From Kingdonia uniflora (Eukaryota; Streptophyta; Magnoliopsida; Ranunculales; Circaeasteraceae): a stretch of 64,000 bases of DNA. Every line of letters starts with the position of its first letter. Position 1 is the first letter of the stretch. Positions 22,237-35,395 of this stretch are shown here, piece by piece. A model generated the notes under the pieces. It ran no database searches, was not told the origin of the DNA, and saw nothing but the letters and a program-made list of their open reading frames with translations. Where the stretch lies: contig JACGCM010000787.1 of assembly GCA_014058105.1 (NCBI GenBank), positions 1-64,000 on the forward strand. Reading direction: 5' to 3'. The position numbers and the translations under genes were made by a program.

Positions 22237-23826
22237 ATGGTCACTTCTAAGCGACCAACAACAAAAGTCCGGCTCAATCTTTCAGTCAAACCAGAATAGC
22301 TCGCTGAATTTAAGATGAATCTCCATGCCGAGATAAAGAACCATAATGAGCTTGAACATCAGTTATTTCTTGAGCGTGAGCCCCGCGACAAAGAGCTCGA
22401 AAACGAGTGTCAAGCTCATCTGATTGCATTCAAGAGACATGAAGAACATATGATAACTATGCAGACTGCTTTGTAGGCTTTGTAAGATACCCAACAAGCT
22501 CCCCTTACCAAAGATCGCGATTAAGTGCCAGCGAACTCCTAAGTTTTTACACAAGAAAGATTAGGACCTCAAGGGGCAACCAGCAAAGCCATTTTATAAA
22601 ATCTTCAGAACGAACCACAAGCTTCAATTCATTTGGGAAGAGAAGCTCAATCTGATATCAGTAGAGGCCCCCAGCCTTCCAAGCGTCAAGAGGAGGAACA
22701 TTGACCTCAACCCAGAATACCGGTACGTGAATACTTGAGTGAGGGCACCAGTACTCATAATCCTCGACCAACTCGCCAAGTCACTCAGGCACCACGTCAG
22801 TACGTCACACAAGAACATATGGATTAATGCATTAAGGAGTTGATTGAAGTTCAAGCTTTAGGCAGTAAGGATAATTTCACCAAGTTGCAAGGTAGTCCGG
22901 TTGCCAAAAAGTTATTTGATATGGAAGTACCAATAGGTTTCTATACTCTAAAGATATGTAAATACAAAGGCACTGATCCGAAGGAGCACATTCAACAATT
23001 TTGTGATTCACTGGGATTGAATTAAAATCTCAACCATATTTTATGTCGTCTGTTCACCACAAGTCTACAGGGAGAACTACTACGGTGGTTCTATTCTCTA
23101 CCTGAATATTCCATCCTCATATTCGACCAACTGTAGAAGATCTTCGTCAAGACATATACACACAATAAAGATTAGGAAAATAATTTATATTCTCTTATTA
23201 ATTTCAAACAATCTCAAGTAGAGAAGGTCGAGGACTTTGCAAAGAAGTTTCTAGAGCTCACACACAAAGTTGACAATCTTGATCAGAAAATAGCAGTTAC
23301 TCCTTTTAAAAATGTACTACAACTCAATTTCAAAGCAAAGGAGCATCTCTTCTTAAACAAGCCCATAACATTGGAAGACATGATTACCAAGGTCAATGGG
23401 TATGTCAACCTTGAAAGGATGATGACCAAAATGCATAAATATACTAAATCCGTCCTAACCACTAAAGGTCAAAGCACAAAATATAATAATAAACCAAAGG
23501 AGGATTAGGGTGATCAAAAGCATTCTAAGGCAAACAATGGCAAATCTCAGAAAGGCAATTTATTACCCAAGCTGGTCCACCCCAAGATGAATGTTCGGAT
23601 CTCATCAATTTTTCCCATGCCGGCGAAAGACAAGTTCTACCATATGTCTCAACCACTAGAGCTGATTGAAGGAATATCGTACTGCATGTATCACAAGGTA
23701 AATCATCATGAAACTGACAACTGTTATTCTTTACAGAGGTTGCTAGAATATATTTTTAAAGGTAGACGAATGCACGAGTACATTGTCAATCTGGAAGGAT
23801 ACAAGAATGGTAGCTACAAGACATAG
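22237..23826 (+). pseudogene. Element N gag
   Basis: The start ATG at 22237 follows the PBS by about 60 bases. A charged N-terminal stretch (ELEHQLFLEREPRDKELENE) is followed by the Tat-type gag core: YKGTDPKEHIQQFC, LQGELLRWFYSLPEYSI, VEDFAKKFLELTHKVDNL. The end has a zinc-finger-like YCMYHKVNHHETDNC, the H-rich knuckle variant of Tat elements. In-frame stops occur at about 22293, 22473, 23023, 23130, 23172 and 23504, so it is dead. Confidence 0.82.
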
Positions 23827-24029
23827 GTCAAAGTAATTCAAATCGAAGATCAAGCCGAGGAAAAATACTTATACCATATGTACCACAATAACATGATCGA
23901 GATCCATTATATTAACAACGCTTCTAGATTCAAATGATAGAGATTATCAGAGTGTTGTAATCTCACCGCTCAAGATAAAGAAGCTAAGCTCCTTCCTAAA
24001 TCAAGCAATCAACAACTTGGAATTTCATT

Positions 24030-24507
24030 CAAAGATTGCGATTTAAGTCACATCAAGTTTCCTCATCATGACGCTGAAGTTATTATGCCGAAGATGATAA
24101 AATTTGTAATACATACAATGATGATTGATAATGGTACCGATATTGAAATTATCTTTTAAAGTACAATAGAACAAATGGGATTGGCTGATCAAGTTATTCC
24201 AAGCGACATCAATATCAGTGGCTTTAATGGTTCTAAGGAAGAACGAGTAGGCAAGATCATCCTGCCCATCACCGCTGAACCTGCCGACGTCATATTTTAC
24301 ATCATCAACGCCAAATCTTGGTACTTAGGGATTATGGGTTGCTGTTGGATCCATTATATGGAAGCAATCACTTCCACGCATTATCAAGCACTTCGCTTCA
24401 AGCACAACGGTGACATCTATGAAATTAAAGGCAGTCAAAAGATCTCCCGAGCATGTGAAAATGCCGTCTCAACCATTCTTGATACATCTGATAGATTTGC
24501 TGCATAA
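24030..24507 (+). pseudogene. Element N protease
   Basis: Aspartic protease domain of the Tat lineage. The active-site triad reads DNG (MIDNGTDIEIIF) where DSG or DTG is expected, and a TAA follows shortly after at about 24158. The rest (24175-24507) is open and includes FYIINAKSWYLGIMGCCWIH, corresponding to the family's segment with FxVxxxxxxYNxLLGRxWLH. Confidence 0.75.
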
Positions 24508-24639
24508 CAATTATAGAAAGCTGGCCACACCAATAACCAGCCTTTAATAGATAAACCTACAGAGTATATAGACATTGATGGACCTAGCATGGGTACTTAT
24601 ATTGGTAGCAAGCTGGTCCAATACGGAAAAGATGCCCTC

Positions 24640-25264
24640 GTTCAATTTTTACGAATAAACTGTAACATTTTTGCTTAGACTTTCGAAGAAATGTTAGGAG
24701 TTGACCCAGCCAAGGCATGTCACAGATTGAGCATCAACAATAACGCCACCGCGGTCAAACAAATATAGTGAAGACTATCACATCGTTTTTGAGATGAGGT
24801 TAACAATAAAATCGACAAGTTGATCAAAGTCAGATTCATTCGAGTAACTAAGTACTCGGATTGGATCTCTAAAATTGTCGTAGTTCCAAAGAATAATGGG
24901 AAAGTCCGAGTTTACATGGATTTTACAGATTTAAACAAATACACTCCAAATAACAGTTTTCCTCTTCCAATTATTCATCAAATTCTTGATTCAATGGCAG
25001 GATACGAGCTCTTATCTATGATGGATGCTACTTCTGGATACAATCAAATTTCTCTCTTCAACGACGATCAGGAAAATACCACTTTCATTATTGAACGAGG
25101 ACTTTATTGTTACAAAGTTATGCCTTTTGGACTGAAGAACGCTAGAGTGACCTATCAAAGATTAATGACGACAATGTTCAAAGCATACATGGGGAAAATT
25201 GTTAAAGTTTACATTGATGATCTACTCTTCAAAATTTTACAGTCAAAATATCATATCATTGATC
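24640..25264 (+). pseudogene. Element N reverse transcriptase, part 1
   Basis: Tat-type RT, open from 24820. It shows the motifs WISKIVVVPKNNGKVRVYMD, FPLPIIHQILDSMAG, DATSGYNQI, KVMPFGLKNARVTYQ and the catalytic YIDDLL. Just after YIDD the gene is cut by insertion of element D. Reading resumes at 36654, so the two parts flank an 11.4-kb insert. Confidence 0.88.
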
Positions 25265-25269
25265 TCCAC
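25265..25269 (+). repeat. Target site duplication of D (left), TCCAC
   Basis: TCCAC immediately precedes the TG of D's left LTR and is repeated exactly at 36649-36653. Confidence 0.9.
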
Positions 25270-26534
25270 TGATGAACGTGTAATTATGACATTTTTAATA
25301 TACCCGGACATGTATTTTAGTCGCCCATTATATTTAATTTTGGGTACTTATGTACGTTTTTTTTATTACAGCTATTGGAGATGGATATTTGAAACCAAAC
25401 TCTTAAAGTCAAGTAAAAGAGTCTCCAAAAGTTCATAGTACAAAATGTCAAAGACACAATATATTTGGTCTCAATATTGAAGAAATATATACCCAAATAT
25501 TCTTAGAGAATAAGATCAAAGAATAAATTGCATCCAAGATCTTTGAAGATATTTTATATTGAAGATATATGCAAGAGTTTCCATGAAAAAAGATCTCTAC
25601 ATCACTTAAGAGAATTATAAGCAAGAATCTTAGGTGATTGGTTGTAAAATTAGAAGATATTATTGTGAAAATATTCTTTACAATTTAATGCATAGTTTCT
25701 AAATTTGGGTTCCTTCTCCTATAAAAGGAACCCTCCACCCATTCTAATGGGGCATCTCATATTGGAGCAAGTTTTGAAGAAATAAAGTTTGCTTTAATTA
25801 ATTGTCTTCTTTTTGTCTTTTTGTTTAATTTTTGGTAATGTCATCATTAATTGTTAATGCGATGAAGTCTGATATGAGTGGCTAACTCCTAGCTAAGGCT
25901 AGGATGAGGCCTCTTATTGGATGAGCAATAGTTGATATTAATTAGGTTCTAATTAGTTTTCTCTTAGTACTTTATGATTAATAAGTTTGTGCATCATATC
26001 GAAGGCTTGACCATTGCTTCAGTTTGGCGTGCGATAACTTTGGATAAAAACAAGTGCAAAAACAAATGCTACTAACCGTAGATTTGATTTGGAGATCTAA
26101 ACAAAAGGAAACACTAGAGAACTCACTCAAGCCTAACCATGGTTGTGTTGATAATTCTCTAAGACACCCTTCACCATTACTTAAAAGCATAACTACTAAA
26201 TGCTTGACCATAGATTTAGTGGTTTATTTTACAACATCGTATATGTCTTAACATGAACATATGATGGGTGGAGATATTAGGATCTAGTTATATATCGATT
26301 AGTGCTTTGAAAGGTAGAGGCCAAGTCTGAACCTTTGCTCTCTCCCTCATTAAGTTTTATAATTAGATTTTATTTATTCTTCTTAGATTTATCTCTTGTA
26401 AAATTATAATTCGGCCTAGAAAGTGTTTATTCCCCCAAACATCCTTGTGGATTCAATCCCACTCATCCGTGCTACAATTCAACAATCGCACTTTGAGCAG
26501 ATATTTTGATAGAGACTCTAAAAATCTCTTATCA
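25270..26534 (+). repeat. Element D 5' LTR
   Basis: 1265 bp, starting TGATGAACGTG and ending CTTATCA, with a TATA box TATAAAAG at 25720-25727. It matches 35396-36648 with scattered differences. Confidence 0.9.
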
Positions 26535-26536
26535 AA

Positions 26537-26554
26537 TGGCACCGTTGTCGGGGA
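26537..26554 (+). promoter_or_regulatory. Element D PBS, decayed tRNA-Asp type
   Basis: TGGCACCGTTGTCGGGGA lies two bases after the LTR. The intact form in element C is TGGCGCCGTTGCCGGGGA, so D carries two transitions (G to A and C to T). Priming by tRNA-Asp would be weakened. Confidence 0.85.
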
Positions 26555-28580
26555 GGCTTCGTTGAAAACTATTCTTTCTAATAACGAATTTTCTTTGTTA
26601 ATTTTTTCTAATACCGTCTATATCCTGCCAATGATTTCTAAATTCTTTATTTCTTTTATAGAAAGTTGTAGTATAATGGTCCTGTAATGCTATTAAAGTG
26701 TTTTTAATCTTCTTTAAAAAAATTAAAAAAATTAGGTTTTTGGTGCTACAGTAGCTCTATGGTTGTTTATAATATTCCTAAATTTTACAATCATGCTTTT
26801 GGAGGTGGGGTAGAATATTACCAACGTATATTTTCTTTGAGTGCATGGATAAATTGTTATTTTTTTCGGGGATGCTACAATGCCTAGTTTTAGGTTAAAT
26901 TAGAAGTTGCTAATATCATAAGATCTAAGCTGCTTACTATTGTTGTTAAGCGCATTAAATTTTGCTTGAGGTTTTTGGTACGATAACTATTGGGTTACAA
27001 CAACACCAATTTATTTTTTGCCTGATAGTGTCAAGCTAATATAAGTTTACTTTAGTGTTTGCTTGAGTATTCATTGTTGTCGCAACAGTGGACATTATTA
27101 TTGAAAATTGTTTGCAAGTGGTTTGGTGCTATAGCTTCTTCTACTCTGCATATGTTGCTCGACATTTATTTTTGCTTGATTTAAAAGTTGTGACGGCTGA
27201 TTATCACAAGCTATAAGAGCAAAAAAAAAAATTAGCTGCTATTATTTATCACAAGTTCATCTCATTATTTTTTAACTGTGAAGTGTGTTCCTAAATGTTT
27301 CGCAGTTATTGATCATCTATACTTCATAGTTGGGAAATACGCTTTCTACAAATGTTTTTGATAATTTAAAACCCTTTTGGAATTGCTATAGATTATATTT
27401 TTCTGTTTAGTCGTCTGAGAGTTACAGCCTTTTGAAACAATAGTAAAAAACAGTCTCAGTAAAGAACACCGCTGTTCATTAATCACTTGTTTTAAGTGTT
27501 AGGAAAGCTAAATTCTAAAAAACTTTCTTCTTGAATGTTTTTCCTTTCTGAATTATCTTTCCAAATTGGTATTATTTTATGCTCTCTCTCAACCGAACTG
27601 AATGATATGCACATTTGAAAATTAGGACATCATAGACTACAATAAACTTGGAAATTGGATTAATATTGCTGTCGCAAGTTCACTAATCCTTTTTTCTCTT
27701 ATTTTTACAGGATAGTCACAAAGTTGGTACTCAGAGATTGTGAGTAATTTACAAAGTACATTGACCAACTTCTATCTAATCCTTCTTGTGTTCCCTAAAT
27801 GAAGGGGCACTTTCTTCTTTCGCCCCCTAAGTGAAGGGGCGGCCACAGCTTCACCGGGGAATACTTCCTGTAGGTTGGTACCTCTATAAACTTGACATCT
27901 AGAAGGGGTTCATATCCGCTCTTCCCTGATACTAGGAACTTAAAGTCGTGTGGACTGTGCAAATACGCACTGCTCTAATAAAAAAATTGTTGTGTTGGAT
28001 TGACCTATTGATGTGTTTAAAATTTCTTTTCATTCCAACATTAGTAAAGGTAAAAGCTGTTAGAGACTTGTGGGATTTCATAACCCGAAAAGCTCTCTAT
28101 CAAGTTGGAACACCCATTAGGGATCCGAAGAAATTCGTATCATACAAAAATTAAACGTCCTGGGCCTAAAAATAACTGATAATAAAAAAAAGTAGCAAGA
28201 TTCCCATGGGATTTCATCACCCAACAGAGGTGTACCGGACCGGGGTACAAACACTAGTTCGAAGGATACGGCCCCAGCATAACAGCGCGAAATACTGGTT
28301 GTAGGTTTGCGGCATAACCGTTTTGAGTGCTGACATACGATAAGGCAACTCGCTCGGAAGTGATGACTGAACATCTACTCTAAGATAGTACTAGCACAGT
28401 GACCCAGGGGAGTGTAGGAACCAAAGCCTTTCGCCATCCTACCCTGTTGTGAACATAGAATAATATAGGGGAGACCTACTTATTACTTCTTTAAAAAAAA
28501 AACGTTGAAGTGCTAGATTATAGGTTTAATTGATTGTTTACTGCATCGGGTGCCAAATTTTATTGCATATTACTTTATGC
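26555..28580 (+). other. Element D 5' leader
   Basis: Two kilobases of non-coding leader. From about 27300 it aligns with C (59190 onward) and B. The part at about 26760-27290 has no counterpart in C, so it is an insertion in D or a loss in C. Short hairpins are at 27793-27840. A small frame at 27948-28154 resembles one in C at 59831-60064. Confidence 0.65.
27793..27840 (+). promoter_or_regulatory. Element D leader twin hairpins (predicted)
   Basis: CCCT-AAATGA-AGGG (27793-27806) and CCCCT-AAGTGA-AGGGG (27824-27839) are two small stems with almost the same six-base loop. A matching pair is at 59675-59722 in C. Confidence 0.5.
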
Positions 28581-29960
28581 ATGCTCAATTGGACACGTGC
28601 AGAAAAATGTTTTGGAAGATTACCCGAAGCTTTGCATATTTACAGCCCACCACCTCAGCCAAAGTGGAGAGGGCGACTATTTTACCCAATCAACACAATA
28701 GAGAACTTAGGACCCCTAATTTTATAGGAGGATAATCTGTCTAGAGTTGACCCAATTGAGCTTGTTGTTTAGCTAGAAGTCGAACCCCCATTCATGGCTG
28801 TCACCGAATCTCTTTGTGACTATTGGACCCCAGTAGTGAACGATATTCCTTCGTGTATTTTGTTACCAGCCGTCACAACAGCTCTTTATAAAATCAAGCC
28901 TAGTGTGATCCAAATATTACTTACATTTTATGGGCTTGATTATGAAAGTCCTTATAAGTACATCAACAAATTTAATAAAATTTGTGTGCTCTCAAAATAT
29001 TAATATTTTACTAAGGATTCTGTCCACCTTTATTTATTCCCATTCACACTAAAAGACAAGGTGAGTCATTGGCTTGATTCATTAGCACCAGCATCTATAA
29101 ATTCATGGGACCAAATGGAGACCAAGTTCAAAACCAAATGGTTTTTAATAGGTAAAATCCTCTCTCTTAGAAATATAATTGTTGAATTTGCTCAAAATGA
29201 AAGTGAAACAATTTACGAGGCATGTTAGAGTTATAAGGATCCTCTTTCACAATGTCCCTATCTTGGTTTTAAAAGCAACATTTAGCCCATATCTTTTATC
29301 GCATAATAACCTCAGAGAATCTTTATAGGCTAGAATCCATGCATAATGGAAAATTCCAAGACCTGAGCCCGATTGAGCTTATGAGGAGTTTGAGATATTG
29401 GTAGAGAACTCTCAACAGTGAGATTTTGATCTGCATTGAAATGTCTGTAAAACCAAGAAAGGCTTATATGAAGTGAGTGAGCGAATTGCCTACCAGAAAA
29501 ATCGAGGCTATGACTATGAATCAATCAAAGGGTAGCGTGAGCCAAGTTCGACAACAGGGTTGCACCGTTTGTCATGATGTCACCTATGTGACTCAAATGT
29601 GCACAATATTCAATGAAATGAATGATAATCAAAAGCAAGTGATTGCTTTGAATAATACCTACAAGAGGCCTTTTGACCCGTACAAGCCAACTCAGCAGAG
29701 CCAGCCAATTTTTGTGTGGAAGAATAACCGACCATGTTCGGGCTTTGGAAAGCCACACACCTCAGGTCATAGTTTTCCTAGGAATCCCCTTTCTCAATCT
29801 TATCCTCAACAATCCTTTCAATCATCCAAACAGTTCCTACCCGCTCTACCAAAACCATCTTTTGAAGACACCCTTGCTCTCTACGTGTAACAATCAATGG
29901 AAACTAAAAAACAAGCATTGCAATTTCTGTAGCAAATGATACAATTCTAACAACAGAATT
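28581..29960 (+). pseudogene. Element D gag
   Basis: The homologous start ATG is at 28581. The core ESPYKYINKFNKICVLSK lies at 28940-29003. D keeps the segment at about 29060-29090 that is partly deleted in B and C. The zinc knuckle reads CTVCHDVTYVTQMC: the zinc-binding His is replaced by Tyr. Several stops occur (28770, 29001, 29226, 29888), so the gene is dead. Confidence 0.8.
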
Positions 29961-30280
29961 TGGTGAATCAAAATTCTACATCCCAATCTATCTTTAGTTT
30001 AGAGACTCAGATAAGACAATAGGCAAATACATTGCATGAGAGACCATCAGGTAAGCTACCTAGCCAATTTGTATCTAATCAAAAAAGACCAGCAGGTTTT
30101 GATTCTAGCTTAATCCCAAAATGGCTTAATGTTATTACTACCCTTTGAAGTGGTAGACAAATTGATAACCTAGTTGAAATACCTAGGGTTGAGCCAACAC
30201 TAGGTGCTATTGAGGATGAGGTAGGTACGAGTGAACCAGTTGTAGTAAGCAACCATGAACCTTCTAGGAAATCTAAGGAG

Positions 30281-31090
30281 TTGCCTACCTCGTCCGCTTC
30301 CGTACCAACGGCACGCATTGAGCCAAAGGTGCCTTATCCACAACACCTTCTTTCAGCTAATAAAGGGATTCAATTTGACAAGATATTGGATACATTTAAA
30401 AAAGTTCATATAAATATTCCAGTACTCGATGCCATCATGCTTATTCCTGCATATGCTAAATTCCTTAAGGATACGTGCACTAGGAAAAAGAAAATCAATA
30501 TGCACAAGAAAGTCTTCTTGACTGAGACACTAACCCCTCCTAAACTTTGAGATCCTGGAAGCCCAACCATCCCTTATAAAATTGGAGATCACAAAGTGGA
30601 TAAGGCATTACTTGACTTGGGGGCCACTGTGAATGTCTTACCTTACTCGGTCTATCAGAAATTAGGACTTGGAGAACTTGAACCTACCCGAATGATACTT
30701 CAATTGGTTGATAGGTCAATACGATACCCGCGTGGTATCCTTGAGGATAGCCTTATCAAGGTTGATACTCTTATTTTTTTCCCATAGACTTTATTGTTTT
30801 GGATACTGAAGATGTCACGAATCATAGCTGTGAGATTCCCGTCATATTAGGCCGTCCTTTCCTTGCGACTGCTCATGGTATTATTAATTATTTTAATGGG
30901 GTCTTACAATTATCAATGGGAGACATGAAGATATGACTCAATATTTTTAACAATAATACTCATGTCCCTCATTCTGATGACATGGCTGAGCTGAATATGA
31001 TTGACTCCCTAATTTGCAACTCGTTCCCTAAATTATTTTATGAGGACCCCTTAGAATCATATCTTATGAAATTTGGTATGGACCTTGATT
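30281..31090 (+). pseudogene. Element D protease region
   Basis: The linker (30281-30550) and protease with LLDLGATVNVLP at about 30600-30640, then CEIPVILGRPFL at about 30825-30860. Breaks: a TGA at 30548, an extra base in a T-run near 30780, and a TGA at about 30934. It is homologous to 14768-15517. Confidence 0.82.
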
Positions 31091-31227
31091 AAGACACGAT
31101 CGTTGACAAAATTGATGCCTTACTCGACTCAACTCCTATTTTTAATATATCCAAATGGAGACTTAGACTGGAACCTCTTGAGCCATCAACTACTTTTTCT
31201 ATTCCATCTATTGTTAAACCACCCTAA

Positions 31228-32039
31228 TTGGACCTCAAGCCATTACCCAATACTCTCAAGTTTGCCTTTTTAGGTAATTCTAAAACTCTACCTATGATAA
31301 TAGCTTATAATTTAGATGCTGACAAGGAAGATAGACTATTGAGTCTCCTTCGAAAACATAAATTAGCTACAGGGTGGTCTATAACAGACTTGAAGGGAAT
31401 TAACCCGGCTGTGTGCATGCATCGCATCAATCTCGAGGGAGGTGCTAAAAATTTATGCGAGATGCAACGACGCTTAAATTCAACTATGATGGAGGTGGTT
31501 AAGAAAGAATATTCTCAAGCTATTAGACTCGGGTATCATAAACCCCATTTCGGATAGTAAGTGGGTCAGCTCTGTTAAAGTTGTACCTATGAAATCAGGG
31601 ATTACTATAGTCAAAAATGAGAATAATGAATTAATCCCTACCCGTATGACCACCGGGTAACGTGTTTGTATCGATTACAGAAAGTTGAATACGATCACTA
31701 GGAAATATCATTTTCCTCTTCCAATCATTGATCAAATGCTTGAGCGATTAGCGGGAAAAAGTTGTTATTATTTTCTTGACGGTTATTCTGGATATAATCA
31801 GATCCCCATCGCTTTAAAGGATCAAGAGAAAGCCACATTCACATGTCCTTATGGGACTTATGCTTATCGACGTATGTCATTTGGTTTGTGTAATGTACCT
31901 GTTACATTTTAATTCTGTATGGTGAACATTTTCTTTAATATGGTTGATAAATTTATCGAAATCTTCATGGATGATTTTTCAGTGTTTAGTTCCTCTTTTG
32001 ATGAATGTTTGCACCATTTTGAGCTTGTGCTAGAATAAT
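31228..32039 (+). pseudogene. Element D reverse transcriptase
   Basis: The core motifs are present: GYSGYNQIPI, TYAYRRMSFGLCN and FMDDFSVF. Breaks: a frameshift at about 31508, a TAA at 31658, a TAA at 31910 within the ATFQ region, and a TAA at 32037 where C has a CGA arginine codon. Confidence 0.85.
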
Positions 32040-32760
32040 GTACACAAACCAATTTGGTATTAAACTAGGAAAAATGTCACTTCATGGTGACCCAAGGGAT
32101 AGTTCTTGGGGATATCATCTCCAATAAAGGGATAGATGTTGATATGGCCAAAATCAATATTATTTCTTCCTTACCTCCTCCTCGGACGGTTAAGGCCATT
32201 CGATCATTTCTAGGCGATGCGGGGCTTTATCGTCTGTTCATAAAATATTTTAGCAAAATTTCCCAACCCTTGTCAAATTTGCTTGCTAAGGACACTGATT
32301 TTGAATTTAGTGATGAATGCTCTAGAACTTTTAAGAAGCTCAAACTTATATTAACTTCTACTCCAATCATCCAATTGCTCAACTGGGATCTTCCATTTAA
32401 AATGATGTGTAATGCATTTGACTACACTGTTGGAGCAGTATTAGGGCTAAGACAAGATGAAAAACCTCATGTTATTTACTATGCCAGTCGTGCACTCAAT
32501 GATGCATAAATGAATTACACCACCACTAAGAAGGAGTTATTAGCCATTTTGTTTACATTAGAAAACTTTCAGTCATATCTTGTTGGGTCAAAAATCATTA
32601 TCTATACCGATCACGCAGCCTTAAAATATTTGTTATCCAAAATGGATGCTAAGCCCCAGTTAATCCGATGGATCCTCTTATTACAAGAATTTGACATCAA
32701 AATTTGAGATAAGAAAGGTGTTGAAAATGTTGTAGCATACCATTTATCCTGACTTCTTAT
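32040..32760 (+). pseudogene. Element D RNase H
   Basis: The landmarks [44 protein letters not shown] and [12 protein letters not shown] are visible. Stops lie at 32507, 32705-32707 and 32750-32752. The latter two occupy the same codons as stops in element B. Confidence 0.85.
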
Positions 32761-34081
32761 CGAAGGAGGTGAAGATCCCCTCCCCATCTTAGAGACATTT
32801 CCTGATGAGCAGCTTATGGCTATAATACAACTACCTTGGTATGCCGATATTGCCAATTATCTTGCTATTGAATGATTACCTGACCACTGGTCTAAGCAAG
32901 ATAAAACCAAATTCTTACACGAGGTTAGACGTTTCAGTCGGGATGATCCTTATCTGTATAAATTTTGTTATGAACAAGTTATTTGAAGATGCATTCTAAA
33001 TAATGAGTTCCAGAACGTACTCATGTCTTGCCACACCTATGCCTATGGAGGGCATTTAAGTGCCAAGACAATGGCTACTAAAATTCTTCAATATGGTCTT
33101 TATTGGCTTACCCTTTTTCGTGATACATAGACCTTTTATTCAACTTGTGATAGATGTCAGAGGACTGGCAATATTTCTCACCACTACATGATGCCCTTAA
33201 ACAACATTCCTATTTTTGAATTTTTTGATGATTGGGGCATAGATTTTATGGCCCCGTTTCCTTCATCTTGAGAAAACCTTTATAATCTAGTCGCAGTGGA
33301 CTATGTCTCTAAATGGGTCAAAGTGGTAGCATGCCCGAAAAATTACCATAAGCCTGTGGTCAAATTTATGAAAATCATTTTGACCATTTTGGCACTGCTC
33401 GAGCAGTTATTAGTGATGGTGAAAAACATTTTTGCAATCGCGTTTTTAAAACTTTATTGAAAAAATTATTCCATCACTCATAAAGTTGCCACACCTTACC
33501 ATCCACAAACAAGTGGTAAAGTAGAAGTTTTTAATAAGGAGATTAAACGAACTAATCTCAAAGACTGGTTAGATCATCTTGATGATGCTCTTTGGGCCTA
33601 TCGAGCAGCTTATAAAACCCCGATTGGAATGTCACCCTATAGACTTATCTTTGGGAAGGCTTGCCAATTGCCTGTAAAACTCGAACACAAAGCTCTTTGG
33701 GCTATAAAGGCCCTTAACTTTGAGATGGACCAAGTTGGGTCTAAGAGAAAGCTTCAACCTTCTGAGTTGGATGAACTCCGTCATGAGGCTTATGAAAGTT
33801 TAAAATTTTATAAGGAATGGACTAAAGCATTTCACGATAAATCAATTATTCGTAAAACCTTTGAGCCCAATCCAAAGGTATTACTTTATAAATTTAAGCT
33901 TCGTCTATTTCTTGGGAAACTACGATCTCGTTGGCATGGCCCCTTTACGGTTAAAACTGTTTTTCCTCATGGGGCCATGGAGGTGGAGGATCCAAAGAAC
34001 ATAAATATTTTTAAGGTCAATGGCCAACGATTAAAACTGTACTTAGAGTCTTACACTTTCTGTCGAGGGATAACATTTTAA
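32761..34081 (+). pseudogene. Element D integrase
   Basis: The N-terminal zinc module is damaged by stops at about 32873 and 33128. The first core Asp is in WGIDFMAP. Around 33380-33470 the frame shifts, although the second Asp (SDGEKHF) is readable in another frame. The last third is intact: 33629-34081 is open for 150 codons from [15 protein letters not shown] to the C-terminal [11 protein letters not shown]. Confidence 0.85.
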
Positions 34082-35395
34082 AATGATCCAGTTTATCAGA
34101 GCTGACATTGTGTACCCCTATATTACCATTGCAGCATAATTTAAGTAAGGGAGTATATTAGTTTGGCTGAAGATGGTAAATTTAGTGCTTCTTGGGAGGC
34201 AACCCATGACACATTCAGGTGAAATATTTTAGTTTTTCTCTTCTATTTATTTTATTGTTCTCAAACATTGAGGGTAATGCTTGATTTAAGTTTGGGGGTA
34301 GGAAACCATTTCTTTAAATGATTTATTAAGAAAAGTAAAATAATGGCACTTAGACAATTTATGATATATTTCTGACAAATTTCCAAACACTTAAACTGAT
34401 TTTACCTTGACATAAATATTATGGAAAAGTCTAAATTTTAAAATTGTACCAGGTATGTACTATAATATTTTGGACTATCTTAAGCTTGTTGTACTATATT
34501 TTTATTAGCGACTAATTCAAGTTAACTTGACATATTTTGAAAATGTGTACTTTACTATAGTTTTGCAATTAATACCTTCAATAGTTTTTTGCTCAGTATA
34601 AAAGAAATTTAAGCATTTATGTTAGGAATAGTTTACTACATGGGAGACAACTGCCTAAGAATAAGTTCATTCCTAAGAAAAAATAATAAGCCAAATGTGC
34701 TCTAAAAAGTTTTACCCTGCAAGACTACTTCATGATTAAGAACTGAAATAGAAAAAATTATCACCAATCACGAGTTTGACTATGAACTATGTAAAAGGAG
34801 CACAAAACTTAGACAACTGGCGGGGATTGTCGACCGAAAACTCCTTGTTATGGAAGCTTCACTAAAAAATATTATACTAAAAAGAAAAGTAAAATTCTAG
34901 GAAGATGAATTGTCTAAGGCACTTGTCGAACTGACCGTTGAATTTATTCCAGTAAGAACTAGACTACCAAAAATTGAGTAAATTATTCTTGATAACGTAT
35001 TAGGCGATAAAACTATTTTCACTGGTAAAACAAAATACTTGAATCTCTTTCTAATCTTGAGCAAATACCTCTAGTTTCGGATAAGCTTAAAATATTTTTT
35101 GGTATACTTGGGAATAACAAGTCTAAGGATTTTTTCATTGGTATATTTTTGTCACAACTAAGTAAGGATAAGTTTACAGGAAATGAGTAATGTGTATTCT
35201 AGAATTGTTTAAAATGTTATTATTTACTTTTATGGGCATAGTTGCTGTAAACCCTGACGAGACAGCACTCGTCAACCAGGCTAAACCTGGTGGTTTAACG
35301 ACTTGTTGCATATGCTAAATGCAATCGCGCTCCCTGAGAAAGTGGTTATTATTTTATTTTACCCGGGATGAGCAAAATACAAGTTTGGGGGTATT
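34082..35395 (+). other. Element D 3' non-coding region and polypurine tract
   Basis: Homologous to 18564-19954 of B. It ends with AAGTTTGGGGGTA (35381-35393), a clear polypurine tract, two bases before the LTR. No env-like gene. Confidence 0.8.
35248..35297 (+). promoter_or_regulatory. Element D three-way-junction RNA element (predicted)
   Basis: TAAACC (35248-35253) pairs with GGTTTA (35292-35297). Inside are GACGAG-ACAGCA-CTCGTC (35256-35273) and CCAGG-CTAAA-CCTGG (35276-35290). The pairs are kept relative to B except one lost and one gained at the base of the closing stem. It sits about 85 bases before the polypurine tract in both elements. Confidence 0.55.
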
